Below, one piece after another: positions 34,768 through 44,100 of a DNA stretch of 64,000 bases. This stretch comes from Sphaerochaeta pleomorpha str. Grapes. GTDB lineage: Bacteria > Spirochaetota > Spirochaetia > Sphaerochaetales > Sphaerochaetaceae. The stretch covers positions 1,426,001 through 1,490,000 of the forward strand of contig NC_016633.1 of assembly GCF_000236685.1 (NCBI RefSeq), given 5' to 3'. The number at the start of each line of letters is the position of its first letter. Position 1 is the stretch's first letter. The translations under genes were made by a program, and so were the position numbers. A model generated the notes under the pieces. The model made no database searches. It was not told the origin of the DNA and saw only the letters and a list, made by a program, of their open reading frames with translations.

Positions 34768-36467
34768 ACAAAACAATCAAAATTAAGAAAAAATTTGGGA
34801 TCGCAGAGGCTGTTCTGCTCTTTTCAATACTGGTCCTCGTAATTATTGTTGCCGTACCTGTATTGATGATTTTCCTCACGGCTTTCATCAAGCAGGGGCA
34901 CTTCAACCTCTCAGGTGTCATAGAAGTACTTTCCCAAAAAGATACCTATGAAGCTTTGCGAAACTCTCTGGTTATAGCAACTGGGGTTACCCTGCTTTCA
35001 ACGATAATCGGAGTGTTTTTTGCATGGCTAATAGCAAGGACAGATATACCAGGGAAAAAGGGACTGAAGGCAATGTTCCTTGTCCCATTTATGCTTCCTT
35101 CATTCATCTGCGCGATGGCTTGGAAAGTTTTGTTATCGCCCCGTTCAGGCTATGTCAATAAAATACTCATGATTATTTTTGGACTTGATAAAGCACCGAT
35201 AAATATCATGACGCTCGGAGGCATTATAGCAATCGAGACAATGTACTTGTTCCCGTTTGTGTTCCTGCAAGTATCAGGGGCATTGGAGAGAATGGACCCA
35301 ACCCTTGAGGAAAGTGCCCGTATCAGCGGGGCATCCCTTGGTACAATAACCCGAAAAATAACATTACCTTTGGTTTTACCTTCAATCGTTGCTGGTGCAC
35401 TCTTGGTATTCTTGTATTCCCTCGCGCATTTTGGCGTACCGGCAATCTTAGGCACGGAGCGGGGAATTTACAATATACCTACCAAGATTTATGAAAGGAT
35501 CTATGCTTCAGGTGGATCCTATGAAGCTATCAGGACAGGAACCATTCTTTCCACCGTGTTGGTTATTACTGCGACGCTTATCCTAAAAGCTCAGAATATA
35601 GTATTGAAGAAAGGTCGCTTTCAAATCATTGCAGGGAAAAGCATGCGCCCAACGGTCATGAAACTGCGTGGAGCCCGATGGCCTTTGTTTGCTTTCTGTG
35701 TGCTTTACCTTTTGATAACCGTAGTGCTCCCCACAGTCACAATCTTCCTGATCGGAGGACTGAAAACCTATGGATTGCCATTCGTTCCCAAAAATATGAC
35801 TTTCCTGAATTATGAAGAAATCTTTAAACTGAGAATGACTAGGAGTGCTATTTGGAACTCCCTGTATCTTTCCACCTTAACCGCATTCGTTACGATGCTT
35901 GCAGGTGTAATGATAAGCTATGTTATTGTTAAAATGAAAGTGAAGGGTAAGTTCATTCTGGAATTCCTAGGGGTTCTTCCCTATTCCCTTCCTGGAACTG
36001 TCATTGCCCTTGGATGTATCCTGACATGGTCTGGCAAATTCGGTATCAATCTCTATAATACCGCCGGAATTATCTTTGTTGCCTACATTGCACGTTACAT
36101 GGCTTTTTCAATCAAATCAAACTCAGCTGCATTGGAGCAGGTTTCTGACTCTCTTGAGGAAGCATCCAGAAGTTGTGGGGCAACTCACTGGCAGACATTG
36201 ACAAATATTGTAATCCCATTAATCCGACCAGGCATGATCAATGCATTTTTCTTGATTTTCCTTCCTGCTTTGAGAGAGTTGACTACTTCAGTCCTACTCT
36301 ATGGGCCAAACACGAGAACAATTGGTGTAGCCATCTATGCATTGAATGAAGACGGAGAAACAGTTAGGGCTGCCGCATTGGCAGGTATCGCACTGATTAT
36401 CATTTTCTTTGGCGAAACAGTCATCAAAGGGGTACTCGCCCGCTTTGACAAAACAGCAAGGAGCTAG
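34764..36467 (+). CDS. ABC transporter permease with two fused permease halves
   Basis: This 567-residue membrane protein has about 12 spans and two EAA loops (LEESARISGASLGTITRKITLPLVLPS near residue 182, and LEEASRSCGATHWQTLTNIVIPLIRP near 465), one in each half. This is the double-permease form typical of the FbpB/SfuB and AepP-like transporters. Each half should dock one ATPase. The two different ATPase genes on either side suit that asymmetric arrangement. Confidence 0.94.
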   Translation: MNKTIKIKKKFGIAEAVLLFSILVLVIIVAVPVLMIFLTAFIKQGHFNLSGVIEVLSQKDTYEALRNSLVIATGVTLLSTIIGVFFAWLIARTDIPGKKGLKAMFLVPFMLPSFICAMAWKVLLSPRSGYVNKILMIIFGLDKAPINIMTLGGIIAIETMYLFPFVFLQVSGALERMDPTLEESARISGASLGTITRKITLPLVLPSIVAGALLVFLYSLAHFGVPAILGTERGIYNIPTKIYERIYASGGSYEAIRTGTILSTVLVITATLILKAQNIVLKKGRFQIIAGKSMRPTVMKLRGARWPLFAFCVLYLLITVVLPTVTIFLIGGLKTYGLPFVPKNMTFLNYEEIFKLRMTRSAIWNSLYLSTLTAFVTMLAGVMISYVIVKMKVKGKFILEFLGVLPYSLPGTVIALGCILTWSGKFGINLYNTAGIIFVAYIARYMAFSIKSNSAALEQVSDSLEEASRSCGATHWQTLTNIVIPLIRPGMINAFFLIFLPALRELTTSVLLYGPNTRTIGVAIYALNEDGETVRAAALAGIALIIIFFGETVIKGVLARFDKTARS

Positions 36468-36470
36468 GAC

Positions 36471-37547
36471 ATGCCAGCATTAAACCTTATAAATGTTACG
36501 AAGTTATTTGGCTCGGTCAAAGCTGTCAATAAACTCAATCTGGAAATCGAACAAGGGGAATGCTTCTCATTCCTCGGACCCTCAGGTTGCGGGAAAACAA
36601 CCACATTGAGAATGATTGCCGGATTTGAAAACCTCGATGAGGGGGAATTGTACTGCGATGGGAAACTATTTTCCTCAAGTTATAAACATTTCTACCTTGC
36701 TCCGGAAAAACGTAATTTCGGTATGGTGTTCCAAGCGTTTGCTGTATGGCCCCATATGACAGTCTATGATAATGTTGCGTTTCCACTCCAGATTAAAAAA
36801 TTATCAAGAAGCGAGATTCAGTCCAGAACAGAGTTGGCTTTAAAAGCTACCAGTCTCACCAAGGAAGCCCAGCTTTTCCCAGGAAAACTTTCCGGCGGGC
36901 AACAGCAACGAATAGCCTTGGCTAGGGCTGTAGCTATAAACCCTAAGGTCATGCTGCTCGATGAACCCTTGTCCAACCTTGACCCTCACTTACGTGAGGA
37001 GATGCGATTTGAAATCAAAGAACTGCAAACGAAATTCGGCTTTACCGTAATTTATGTAACCCATGACCAAAGCGAAGCCATGGCCTTAAGTGACCGCATG
37101 CTTGTTATGAAAGAAGGGGTGGTACAACAAATTGACAACCCCCTTGAAATCTACAACAATCCTGCCAATAAATTTGTTTTTAGTTTCATAGGACTTTCAG
37201 ATTTCATTCCTGTAATGGTAAAAGATCGAAAAGTGTTTATCGAAGGAGCTATGGAGAATGGTGCGTTACAGGTTGAACTTCCAAATACTTTAAATCCTGC
37301 ACTTACCTACGATATAGCATGCCGACCAGGGGAAATTGACTTTGCCTCGACCGGTATAACAGCTTTTGTACTCAGAAGAACCTATCTTGGAGATGTTGTC
37401 GATTACCTGTTAAAAATTGGTAATACCGAGATTAGGGTCCAGAAGACCAGACGAGAAGCCATTGCAAAGGCTGGGGAAACATGTCATATAAAATTCAATC
37501 GAATTTTATGGTACGATCACAGTGAAGAGACGACATCTAAAACCTAA
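36471..37547 (+). CDS. ABC transporter ATPase (iron/phosphonate type), second copy
   Basis: This 358-residue protein has Walker [10 protein letters not shown] near residue 36, LSGGQQQR near 139, Walker [12 protein letters not shown] near 158 and the H-loop [20 protein letters not shown]-like tail follows. It is similar to the first ATPase but clearly diverged, and no catalytic motif is lost in either. It starts three bases after the permease stop. The two ATPases may form a heterodimer, or one may be swapped in under different conditions. Confidence 0.94.
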   Translation: MPALNLINVTKLFGSVKAVNKLNLEIEQGECFSFLGPSGCGKTTTLRMIAGFENLDEGELYCDGKLFSSSYKHFYLAPEKRNFGMVFQAFAVWPHMTVYDNVAFPLQIKKLSRSEIQSRTELALKATSLTKEAQLFPGKLSGGQQQRIALARAVAINPKVMLLDEPLSNLDPHLREEMRFEIKELQTKFGFTVIYVTHDQSEAMALSDRMLVMKEGVVQQIDNPLEIYNNPANKFVFSFIGLSDFIPVMVKDRKVFIEGAMENGALQVELPNTLNPALTYDIACRPGEIDFASTGITAFVLRRTYLGDVVDYLLKIGNTEIRVQKTRREAIAKAGETCHIKFNRILWYDHSEETTSKT

Positions 37548-37559
37548 CAGCAATAAAAT

Positions 37560-37590
37560 GGTCTCCAGGGAACCCTGGAGGCCAATTTTT
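37560..37590 (+). terminator. Terminator after the iron-type ABC operon
   Basis: GGTCTCCAGGG-aa-CCCTGGAGGCC forms an 11-bp stem (one G-U pair), followed by AATTTTT. It may also serve the convergent gene on the minus strand. Confidence 0.85.
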
Positions 37591-37603
37591 GGTTGTGCAT
37601 CAT

Positions 37604-38623
37604 CTACTTTGTTAGGAAAATATTGTCGAAATGTATCATAAACTCATTCTTGGATATTTCGGATTCTTTTGTAACAGTCTCTTGCAGGGGTATCTTGGGG
37701 GCAAGGGGACCTCTGATGGGAGAAACACCTGCAGAGTAAAGGATTCTTTGTCCTTCATCACTTAGCATGAAATCTATAAATATTTTCGCTTCCTTCTTGT
37801 GATTTCCTTTGGCAAGAAGTGCTATTGGACTTGCCCAGGCAATAGTCGTGTCCTGTGGATATACAAAGTCAATGCTTTGCCCGAGTTGTTTGGCCATCAA
37901 AGCTACATTATCGGGTATAACCGCTAACAAAGCCTTGCCCTCACCCACCTGGTAAGCTGTTGCCCCACTTCCACTACAAAGTTGAGTTCCCCCTTGTTTC
38001 AGTTTCTCCAGATAAGACCATCCAAATTCCGGGTTCTCTACAAGCATTTTCAATGAAGTCAGGCTTGAACCAGAACTAACAGGATCGCTGAGTATCAGAC
38101 CCTTAAACCCTGGAAGCTCTGCCCACGATTGGGGAATGGCGCTTTTCTCAAGCAAATGTGTATTATAGGCAAAAACCATGACAAGCAATCGAGTTGGAGT
38201 AAGCAAATACTGCATATCCTTAAATTGTAGGGGAATATCCTCGCAATAAATACTCTTATAGGGTTCAATCATATGTTCTTCAATCAGCCTATCATAGGAA
38301 AGCGGGTCAGCAATCCAAAGCAAATCAGCTTCAAGGCTGTCACTCTGCATCTCTGCCGAGATTTTTGTAAAGATTTTACCTGACCCTGCATGGAAATAGC
38401 TCAGCTCAATATCGGGGAAAGTGTCTTCAAATTCCCTCTTGATCAAATCAAGCTGATTCTCTTGCATTGAGGTATAGAGAACAACTTTTCGCTTTTCACT
38501 CCCAGCTGAAACTGGAAGATTCTTTGTACCCAATAAAAACCAAATCAGAAAAATTGAGATCGAGAGAATAAGAAGAAACGAAAACGACAAAGCAATGATA
38601 ATCCTATATTTTCGTTTTAACAT
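37604..38623 (-). CDS. Membrane-anchored ABC-type substrate-binding protein (possible sensor subunit)
   Basis: This 339-residue protein starts with a single uncleaved-looking membrane span (IIIALSFSFLLILSISIFLIWFLL), with no cleavage site or lipobox. The rest resembles the soluble binding protein at 32583: VVLYTSMQENQLDLIKREFE, HAGSGKIFTKISAEM, FAYNTHLLEKSAIPQSW and FIDFMLSDEGQRIL. The gene overlaps the AraC-type regulator by 7 bases. This suggests that it senses the transporter's ligand in the periplasm and signals to the regulator, rather than taking part in uptake. The sensing role is an inference. Confidence 0.85.
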   Translation of the reverse strand: MLKRKYRIIIALSFSFLLILSISIFLIWFLLGTKNLPVSAGSEKRKVVLYTSMQENQLDLIKREFEDTFPDIELSYFHAGSGKIFTKISAEMQSDSLEADLLWIADPLSYDRLIEEHMIEPYKSIYCEDIPLQFKDMQYLLTPTRLLVMVFAYNTHLLEKSAIPQSWAELPGFKGLILSDPVSSGSSLTSLKMLVENPEFGWSYLEKLKQGGTQLCSGSGATAYQVGEGKALLAVIPDNVALMAKQLGQSIDFVYPQDTTIAWASPIALLAKGNHKKEAKIFIDFMLSDEGQRILYSAGVSPIRGPLAPKIPLQETVTKESEISKNEFMIHFDNIFLTK

Positions 38624-40776
38624 ATAACATCCTTAGCATGGTCTTTCTTCCATTGGCTTGGAGTCATGTTGGTAGCCTTCCTAAATAAGGTAAAAAAATA
38701 TTTACTATTTGGGAAACCTGAACAAAAAGATATCTCCTTTATAGTCAAGCTATTATCCGCCAATAAAAGCTGTTTTGCCTTTTCCAAACGGATATCATTG
38801 ATTTTATCAGCAATCGATCCCCCTGTTTGTTGCCGAAACAATTTCCCTAGGTAGACCGGGGAAAATGACAATTCATCTGCAATTTTCTGTACGCCTAGGT
38901 CCAAATCCTGATAATCCCGCTCAATAATCTGGTTTATATGCTGTATAATGTTACCCAACCTTCCTTCCTTTGATTGCAGTATATACTCGGCATGAATAGC
39001 AAAAGACTCTCTGAAAATTTCATCGATTATTGAAAAATCACGATAAGTCCAGACCGCTTGATCAAATTCTTCAAAGACTGAATTATCTAATTGTCTGGAA
39101 GGAGCCAAGGTAGCAAGATAAAGCCGTTTGAGGGAAAAACGAATATACGTCAATCTGCACATAATCAATTCTTGCCTGAATTGGAGATAAAAAGTATAGG
39201 CCTGGACAGCTCTGGATTGTGAAAGGCAAGTAAGTATCTGCGTTTCATAATTCTGTTGCCTAGGCAATTGGAGCACTTTTTCATCCAGCATCTTTTCATG
39301 ATAGACCAACTGGCGACATTCCTCAAACATCGAGTAAGACATACACTCAAGTACTCGCTCATAACTGTTTCTGATATCAGAATCCCAAGATAGGGGATTA
39401 CCTACCGAACTACAACACTGATACTGTTCGCATAGATTTTGTATTTTGGATTCATCAAGGACTCCTTGGATAAAACAGACCAAGCAGTCCTTATGGTGAA
39501 CCGCAATAGCCGTAAAGGCTATAGAAGAAGCATCCTCAAACAAAGCTTCCCCGTCCTTTGAAAAAAGGACTAAAGCAAAAGGAACGTCCAGGGCGAAGGG
39601 CACGGAATAGGTTAGGAATTCTACCTGCAGGATTTCCAGGTCATTGCAATTTCTAGTAAGCAAATCTCTCAGATATTCGGCTCTCAAATGCCGCTCATAT
39701 CCTTTTTCAACAATTTTTGCTGAATTTGAAGAAATAACTAACTTGTCAACATAATCTTCGACCGAAAGAGTTTCCTGTGACAAATGGCTTTTCCGTAATG
39801 CTCTATCGACACGTTGTAAAGGATGGAAAAACCTGAGGGCAGTAAAAAGACCTAACAAGGAAACAAGCAACAACGCTGTAAATATTGCCATATAGGTATT
39901 TGCTTCCATCTCATTGAGTTCACGGAGTAATTCATTTCGTGAAAGATGCCGCACAAAACACCAATCGGTATCACCAAAAGTACTGTAAAGATAGAGTTCA
40001 GTCTGGTTACCATTTTTTACGTCAAATCGACCGGAATCACTACTCCTCATACGAATCAAAGACTCAATTTCCTGTTGGGATTGAGCATCTATGGCATAGG
40101 TTTTTCCAATTACTCTATCTTGGTCATTGAGCAAGAGAACTTCCATCTTACCAAGAAAACTTGTAAGGACAGTATCAAGCCAATCGGCATGGACATTGAT
40201 TATCATTGCATTGTCATAGGAGTCATTCAGGTCTTCTTCGAAAAGAATATAGGTATATACCGGTTCCAATCCTCGAGCATAGGGTTTCGGAATGAAACGA
40301 AATACAGGTTTCATCCGATTTTTCGGATTTATTTGTTCCAGAAGGGAGACAGCCCCCTGATCGAAAAAATCTATGGATGCACCTTCAGGCATATTGCTTG
40401 TAGTATAAAAATATTCTGATTTTGCATTATAGATATACACGGAATAGACAGAAGAGCTATATCCTCCATAGGAATCCAGATTCCGTACGCCTTCAATTTT
40501 TTCACTGTTTGAAAGCTTTGTGGAGGTTCGCAATACAGAAACCTTTTCATCATAGAATGTCTGCATCGCACTGATATATACTACATCATTGATATAGTTG
40601 ACAATTGAATCGCTTTGGGACAAAACATCTTTATTGGTCCGTTCTAGTATATTAAGAGAAATTCGTTCAAATTGTTGATAAAGGACGAACAACAACAGCA
40701 AGCTTAAAAGAATAATAGGGATGGCAAAGCCAACCCATGTAAACCTTATCGACTGATCAGATTTTTTAACAAACAC
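38617..40776 (-). CDS. Membrane-bound AraC-family regulator with extracytoplasmic sensor (YesS/YtdP type)
   Basis: This protein of about 719 residues has a membrane span near residues 15-40 (WVGFAIPIILLSLLLLFVLYQQ), an external region of about 250 residues (dCache-like: NYINDVVYISAMQTFYDE, YSVYIYNAKSEYFYTTSN) and a second span near 292-316 (AIFTALLLVSLLGLFTAL). The C-terminal AraC DNA-binding domain reads LGKLFRQQTGGSIADKINDIRLEKAKQLL ... GFPNSKYFFTLFRKATNMTPSQWKK. The start is uncertain. I chose GTG at 40776 because GGGGTGGGGG lies upstream; ATG codons at 40803 and 40854 are alternatives. It likely controls the ABC operon or itself. Confidence 0.85.
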   Translation of the reverse strand: MFVKKSDQSIRFTWVGFAIPIILLSLLLLFVLYQQFERISLNILERTNKDVLSQSDSIVNYINDVVYISAMQTFYDEKVSVLRTSTKLSNSEKIEGVRNLDSYGGYSSSVYSVYIYNAKSEYFYTTSNMPEGASIDFFDQGAVSLLEQINPKNRMKPVFRFIPKPYARGLEPVYTYILFEEDLNDSYDNAMIINVHADWLDTVLTSFLGKMEVLLLNDQDRVIGKTYAIDAQSQQEIESLIRMRSSDSGRFDVKNGNQTELYLYSTFGDTDWCFVRHLSRNELLRELNEMEANTYMAIFTALLLVSLLGLFTALRFFHPLQRVDRALRKSHLSQETLSVEDYVDKLVISSNSAKIVEKGYERHLRAEYLRDLLTRNCNDLEILQVEFLTYSVPFALDVPFALVLFSKDGEALFEDASSIAFTAIAVHHKDCLVCFIQGVLDESKIQNLCEQYQCCSSVGNPLSWDSDIRNSYERVLECMSYSMFEECRQLVYHEKMLDEKVLQLPRQQNYETQILTCLSQSRAVQAYTFYLQFRQELIMCRLTYIRFSLKRLYLATLAPSRQLDNSVFEEFDQAVWTYRDFSIIDEIFRESFAIHAEYILQSKEGRLGNIIQHINQIIERDYQDLDLGVQKIADELSFSPVYLGKLFRQQTGGSIADKINDIRLEKAKQLLLADNSLTIKEISFCSGFPNSKYFFTLFRKATNMTPSQWKKDHAKDVIC

Positions 40777-41270
40777 GTGCCATCCCCCACCCCAAAAAAG
40801 CATTTCATGATACACCTTTTTTAGCCTCAATGCGTATATTTTTCTTATATCCATCGAAGGGTGTTTTCTTTTGATGGTTGTCTGAATTATTGCTCGCTTT
40901 TTAGAGGATTCAACAAAATGTGCTCTCAAGGCAAAAATCCCTCTATTATTTGAAGGCTTAACATTGTCGAACTGATAGAAAAATAGGGAACTATAGCTTG
41001 CAACAGAACTTGAATCCCCCCTAGCAGGGCCTTTGGGCGGCAGGCACAACCGGGCTCCCTTGGCTCCTCCTGGATAGCTGATATATTTTCTATCAGAATG
41101 AAAATTAATCAGGGAAAAATAAATATATATTTATTTACTTTATATATATTTAAACACAGTTATTCAAATTAATAAATTTTTTTTATCTTTTTTGCCGCCA
41201 AGTTATTGACTCGGGGGGTGAAATACCCAATTATGGGGCTACCAAATTTCTATCCACAAGGAGAAACGCT
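40777..41270. other. Intergenic region with AT-rich 20-bp palindrome
   Basis: No sure gene lies here. The region goes from a GC-rich patch (about 41020-41085) to very AT-rich DNA. AAATAAATATATATTTATTT at 41117-41136 is a perfect palindrome of 20 bases. I tried to match the GC-rich patch to known riboswitches and found none. A strong ribosome site AAGGAGAAACGCT lies at the right end, before the short frame at 41271. Confidence 0.45.
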
Positions 41271-41321
41271 ATGTCCAACAAATTGTCTGAATCGTATATT
41301 CTCCTTTCCATCCCAGCCTGA
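41271..41321 (+). pseudogene. Very short frame with strong ribosome site, possible remnant of a polyamine permease gene
   Basis: AAGGAGAAACGCT precedes an ATG opening a 16-codon frame MSNKLSESYILLSIPA, which then stops. This looks like the start of a PotB-type permease, where a hydrophobic segment would follow. A PotD gene begins 108 bases later, as potD does after potABC in many operons. An internal deletion of the ABC genes would explain both. It could also be a real small leader peptide. This is weak evidence. Confidence 0.3.
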
Positions 41322-41429
41322 TAACCCACGTTTCAACCTTGGTTCCAAGGTTCATTTCTATCCACCGATCCAGGGTATGGCGTATGTTGACCTGGACGGG
41401 CAGAAATCACAGGACTAGGAGGTTTTGCT

Positions 41430-42515
41430 ATGGGCAAACCTACCAGAAAACTTCATTTCGTTGCTATCGTGGCGGCTACCTTGGCCGTGCTCTTCCTCTT
41501 CGGTTGCAGTAAGGATTCCGCTTCCCAAAGCGGTAAAAGTGCCAACGGAAGCCGCAAGTTGTATATCTACAACTGGTCGTACTACACCCCTGATTCCGTA
41601 ATCGAAGCGTTCGAGAAGGAATATGATGTCGATGTAGTACTCGATTATTTTGCATCCAATGAGGAAATGTTTGCCAAACTCATGGCAAGCGGTGAAGCCG
41701 GCTATGACATCATTTTCCCCTCAGGCGACTACGTTTCCATTATGATGAACCTTGGCATGCTTGAGAAAATGGACAGAAGCAAGATGCCGAATCTCCAGTA
41801 CATCTCACCAATGGCTCTCGAGAAAGCAACCTATGACCATGCCATGGATTACTCGGTCCCCTATTTCATGGGTGCTGCCGGTGTTGCCGTGAACAAGACA
41901 ATGGTCAAGGACTATGAACGCACCTGGAACATCTTCGGCGACACAAAGCTTGCAGGGCGCATGGTCATGATGGATGATATGCGCGAAGTAATGGGTGACG
42001 CCCTCAAGTACCTTGGCTACTCGGTCAACACTACTGATCAGGCACAGCTTGAAGAGGCCCGGAGACTGGTCACTGACAAATGGAAGCCCAATCTCGTAAA
42101 GTTTGACGCCGAAGGTTTTGCCAAATCCTTTGCATCCGGTGAATACTGGGTTGCCCAAGGCTACGCAGAAGGGATTTTCGAGGAACTGCCTGAGGACAAG
42201 TGGTCCAATGTCGATTTCTTCCTCCCCGAGAACGGAGGACCCATGTATATCGACTCCATGTGTATTCCCAAGGGAGCACGTAACTACGATCTAGCCCTGG
42301 AATTCATAAACTTCATTCACAAACCGGAAAACTATGCACAGTTCCTTGATCGTTTCCACTTCCCTTCCTCTGTCAATACCGAAGCTGAGAAGTTTACCAC
42401 CACGACACCGTTCTACACGGTCGATATGTTGAAGAACTACGAGCTGAAAAATGACCTTGGGGCCAATCTGGAAACCTATAACAAGATTTGGGAGACCATC
42501 CGTTACGTTGACTAG
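41430..42515 (+). CDS. potD: Spermidine/putrescine-binding lipoprotein PotD
   Basis: This 361-residue protein has a lipoprotein signal (AVLFLFGC, Cys near residue 26). A PotD-type core follows: LYIYNWSYYTPDSVIEAFEKEY near 46, SGEAGYDIIFPSGDYVSIMMNLGMLEKMD near 90, and DSMCIPKGARNYDLALEFINFIHKPE near 270. AGGAGGTTTTGCT precedes the ATG. It delivers polyamines to a PotABC permease, but no ATPase or permease gene is next to it. It is followed by purB after 55 bases. Confidence 0.92.
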   Translation: MGKPTRKLHFVAIVAATLAVLFLFGCSKDSASQSGKSANGSRKLYIYNWSYYTPDSVIEAFEKEYDVDVVLDYFASNEEMFAKLMASGEAGYDIIFPSGDYVSIMMNLGMLEKMDRSKMPNLQYISPMALEKATYDHAMDYSVPYFMGAAGVAVNKTMVKDYERTWNIFGDTKLAGRMVMMDDMREVMGDALKYLGYSVNTTDQAQLEEARRLVTDKWKPNLVKFDAEGFAKSFASGEYWVAQGYAEGIFEELPEDKWSNVDFFLPENGGPMYIDSMCIPKGARNYDLALEFINFIHKPENYAQFLDRFHFPSSVNTEAEKFTTTTPFYTVDMLKNYELKNDLGANLETYNKIWETIRYVD

Positions 42516-42570
42516 ATTGCATTGACCCTTTCCCGCATTGCAAGGTAAAGTCTGGGTAAGCGAGGCATTT

Positions 42571-43974
42571 ATGACCGGTTATACCCACGACACGTACATC
42601 TCTACGTTTACCTGGCGGTATGGAAGCGATGCAATGCGTTCCATCTATAGCGAAGAACACAAGCGAAAATTGCTCAGACAGGTCTGGATTGCGCTGGCTA
42701 CGGCACAGCGTGATGCAGACCTTGTCACAGAAGAGCAACTTCGTGAATTAATCGCACATAAAGATGACATCGACATCGACCGCGCGAGTGAAATCGAAGC
42801 AGAAATCCACCATGACCTCATGGCTGAGATCAAGACCTATGCGGAGCAGTGCCCAAAAGGGGGAAGTATTATCCACCTGGGGGCGACAAGCATGGATATC
42901 CTGGATAACATGGATGCCATGAGGCTCAAAGAAGCTATGGCCCTTACCCTCAAGAATGTAAAAATTCTGTTGGAAGCCTTCATTGAAAAGATGGATAGCT
43001 ACGCCGAGAAAGCCTGCATGGCCTTTACCCACATCCAACCAGCTGAACCGACAACCGTCGGCTATCGGTTTGCCCAGACAACCCAGGATCTTGTAGAAGA
43101 TCTGAAAGCCTTACAGGATGTATATGGGTCTATCAGGGGAAAAGGAATGAAAGGGGCAGTAGGAACCTCTGCCAGCTATTGTGAGCTGTTGAAAGGAACC
43201 GGTATCACTCCCTTTGAGATGGAAGCAAAGGTAATGGACCAGCTCGGGCTTAAGGCCTTTACCGCAGCAACCCAGGTGTATCCCCGCAAGCAGGACTGGC
43301 GTATCGTAAGCGCTCTCAGCGGCCTTTGCTGTACTCTCTACAAGTTTTTTATCGATTTCAGGATATTGCAGAGCCCCCCTATCGGCGAATGGAGCGAACC
43401 GTTCGGGTCCAAACAGGTGGGATCCTCAGCAATGCCATTCAAGCGCAATCCCATCAACAGTGAGAAAATCGACAGCCTATGCAGGTTTGTAAGTTCCCAG
43501 AGCGAAGTCCTCTGGCAGAATGCCGCCTCCACTTTGTTGGAAAGAACCCTCGATGACAGCGCAAACCGGCGATTTGTGCTTCCAGAGTGCTTCCTTGCAA
43601 CCGATGAGATTCTCATGACTGCTACAAAAGTAATTCGCGGAATGCAGATCCATGAAACAGGAATCAAGAGAAACCTCGATACCTATGGGCTATTTGCAGC
43701 AAGCGAGCGGCTCATGATGGAGTTGGGAAGAAAGGGTGCAAACCGGCAGGAGATGCATGAATTAATTCGCAATCACAGCCTCAAGGCTTGGAGTGAGGTG
43801 CAAGAAGGACGACCCAACCCCCTTGCCGCTTCTTTGAAGACTGACCCGGTGGTTCTCAGTTTCATGACAGAAGACGAAGTGCTTGCTTCGTTGGATGCAG
43901 AAGGGTATGTCGGGGATGCGCCCAAAAGAACACGCCTGGTCATTGATGAAGCCAAGGCAGCCATCGGCAAATAA
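42571..43974 (+). CDS. purB: Adenylosuccinate lyase
   Basis: This 467-residue fumarase/aspartase-superfamily enzyme has IIHLGATSMDILDNMDAMRL near residue 95, FTHIQPAEPTTVGYRFAQTTQ near 150, and the signature SSAMPFKRNPINSEKID near 288. It cleaves adenylosuccinate to AMP and fumarate, and SAICAR in de novo purine synthesis. I chose the ATG at 42571 (MTGYTHDTYI) because GCGAGGCATTT precedes it. It is the partner of PurA at 13.4 kb. Confidence 0.95.
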   Translation: MTGYTHDTYISTFTWRYGSDAMRSIYSEEHKRKLLRQVWIALATAQRDADLVTEEQLRELIAHKDDIDIDRASEIEAEIHHDLMAEIKTYAEQCPKGGSIIHLGATSMDILDNMDAMRLKEAMALTLKNVKILLEAFIEKMDSYAEKACMAFTHIQPAEPTTVGYRFAQTTQDLVEDLKALQDVYGSIRGKGMKGAVGTSASYCELLKGTGITPFEMEAKVMDQLGLKAFTAATQVYPRKQDWRIVSALSGLCCTLYKFFIDFRILQSPPIGEWSEPFGSKQVGSSAMPFKRNPINSEKIDSLCRFVSSQSEVLWQNAASTLLERTLDDSANRRFVLPECFLATDEILMTATKVIRGMQIHETGIKRNLDTYGLFAASERLMMELGRKGANRQEMHELIRNHSLKAWSEVQEGRPNPLAASLKTDPVVLSFMTEDEVLASLDAEGYVGDAPKRTRLVIDEAKAAIGK

Positions 43975-43985
43975 CGTGTGCAAAA

Positions 43986-44048
43986 GGGAAAGCGAGCCAT
44001 CACCAAGCCAATAATGGTGGCCCGCATTCCCTGGTTGTTTCTTTTCTA
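43986..44048 (+). terminator. Imperfect large hairpin after purB
   Basis: GGGAAAGCGAGCCA and TGGCCCGCATTCCC pair with two mismatches over a loop of about 18 bases. It is followed by a T-rich but broken run (GGTTGTTTCTTTTC). A terminator is likely, not certain. Confidence 0.5.
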
Positions 44049-44100
44049 GGTAGGTTGCACCGGGTACTTTGAGGCGCATACGGTCAAAGGAGGAACGAAC

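Noticed and set aside
40990-41090. GC-rich patch upstream of the AraC-type gene as a riboswitch
   Set aside because: I compared it by eye with cobalamin, SAM, TPP, ZTP and manganese riboswitch cores and found no match; its position is also far from the chosen start.
41206-41418. Open frame of 70 codons before potD
   Set aside because: It lacks a ribosome site and has no recognisable domain; the better signal in this stretch is the ribosome site for the short frame at 41271.
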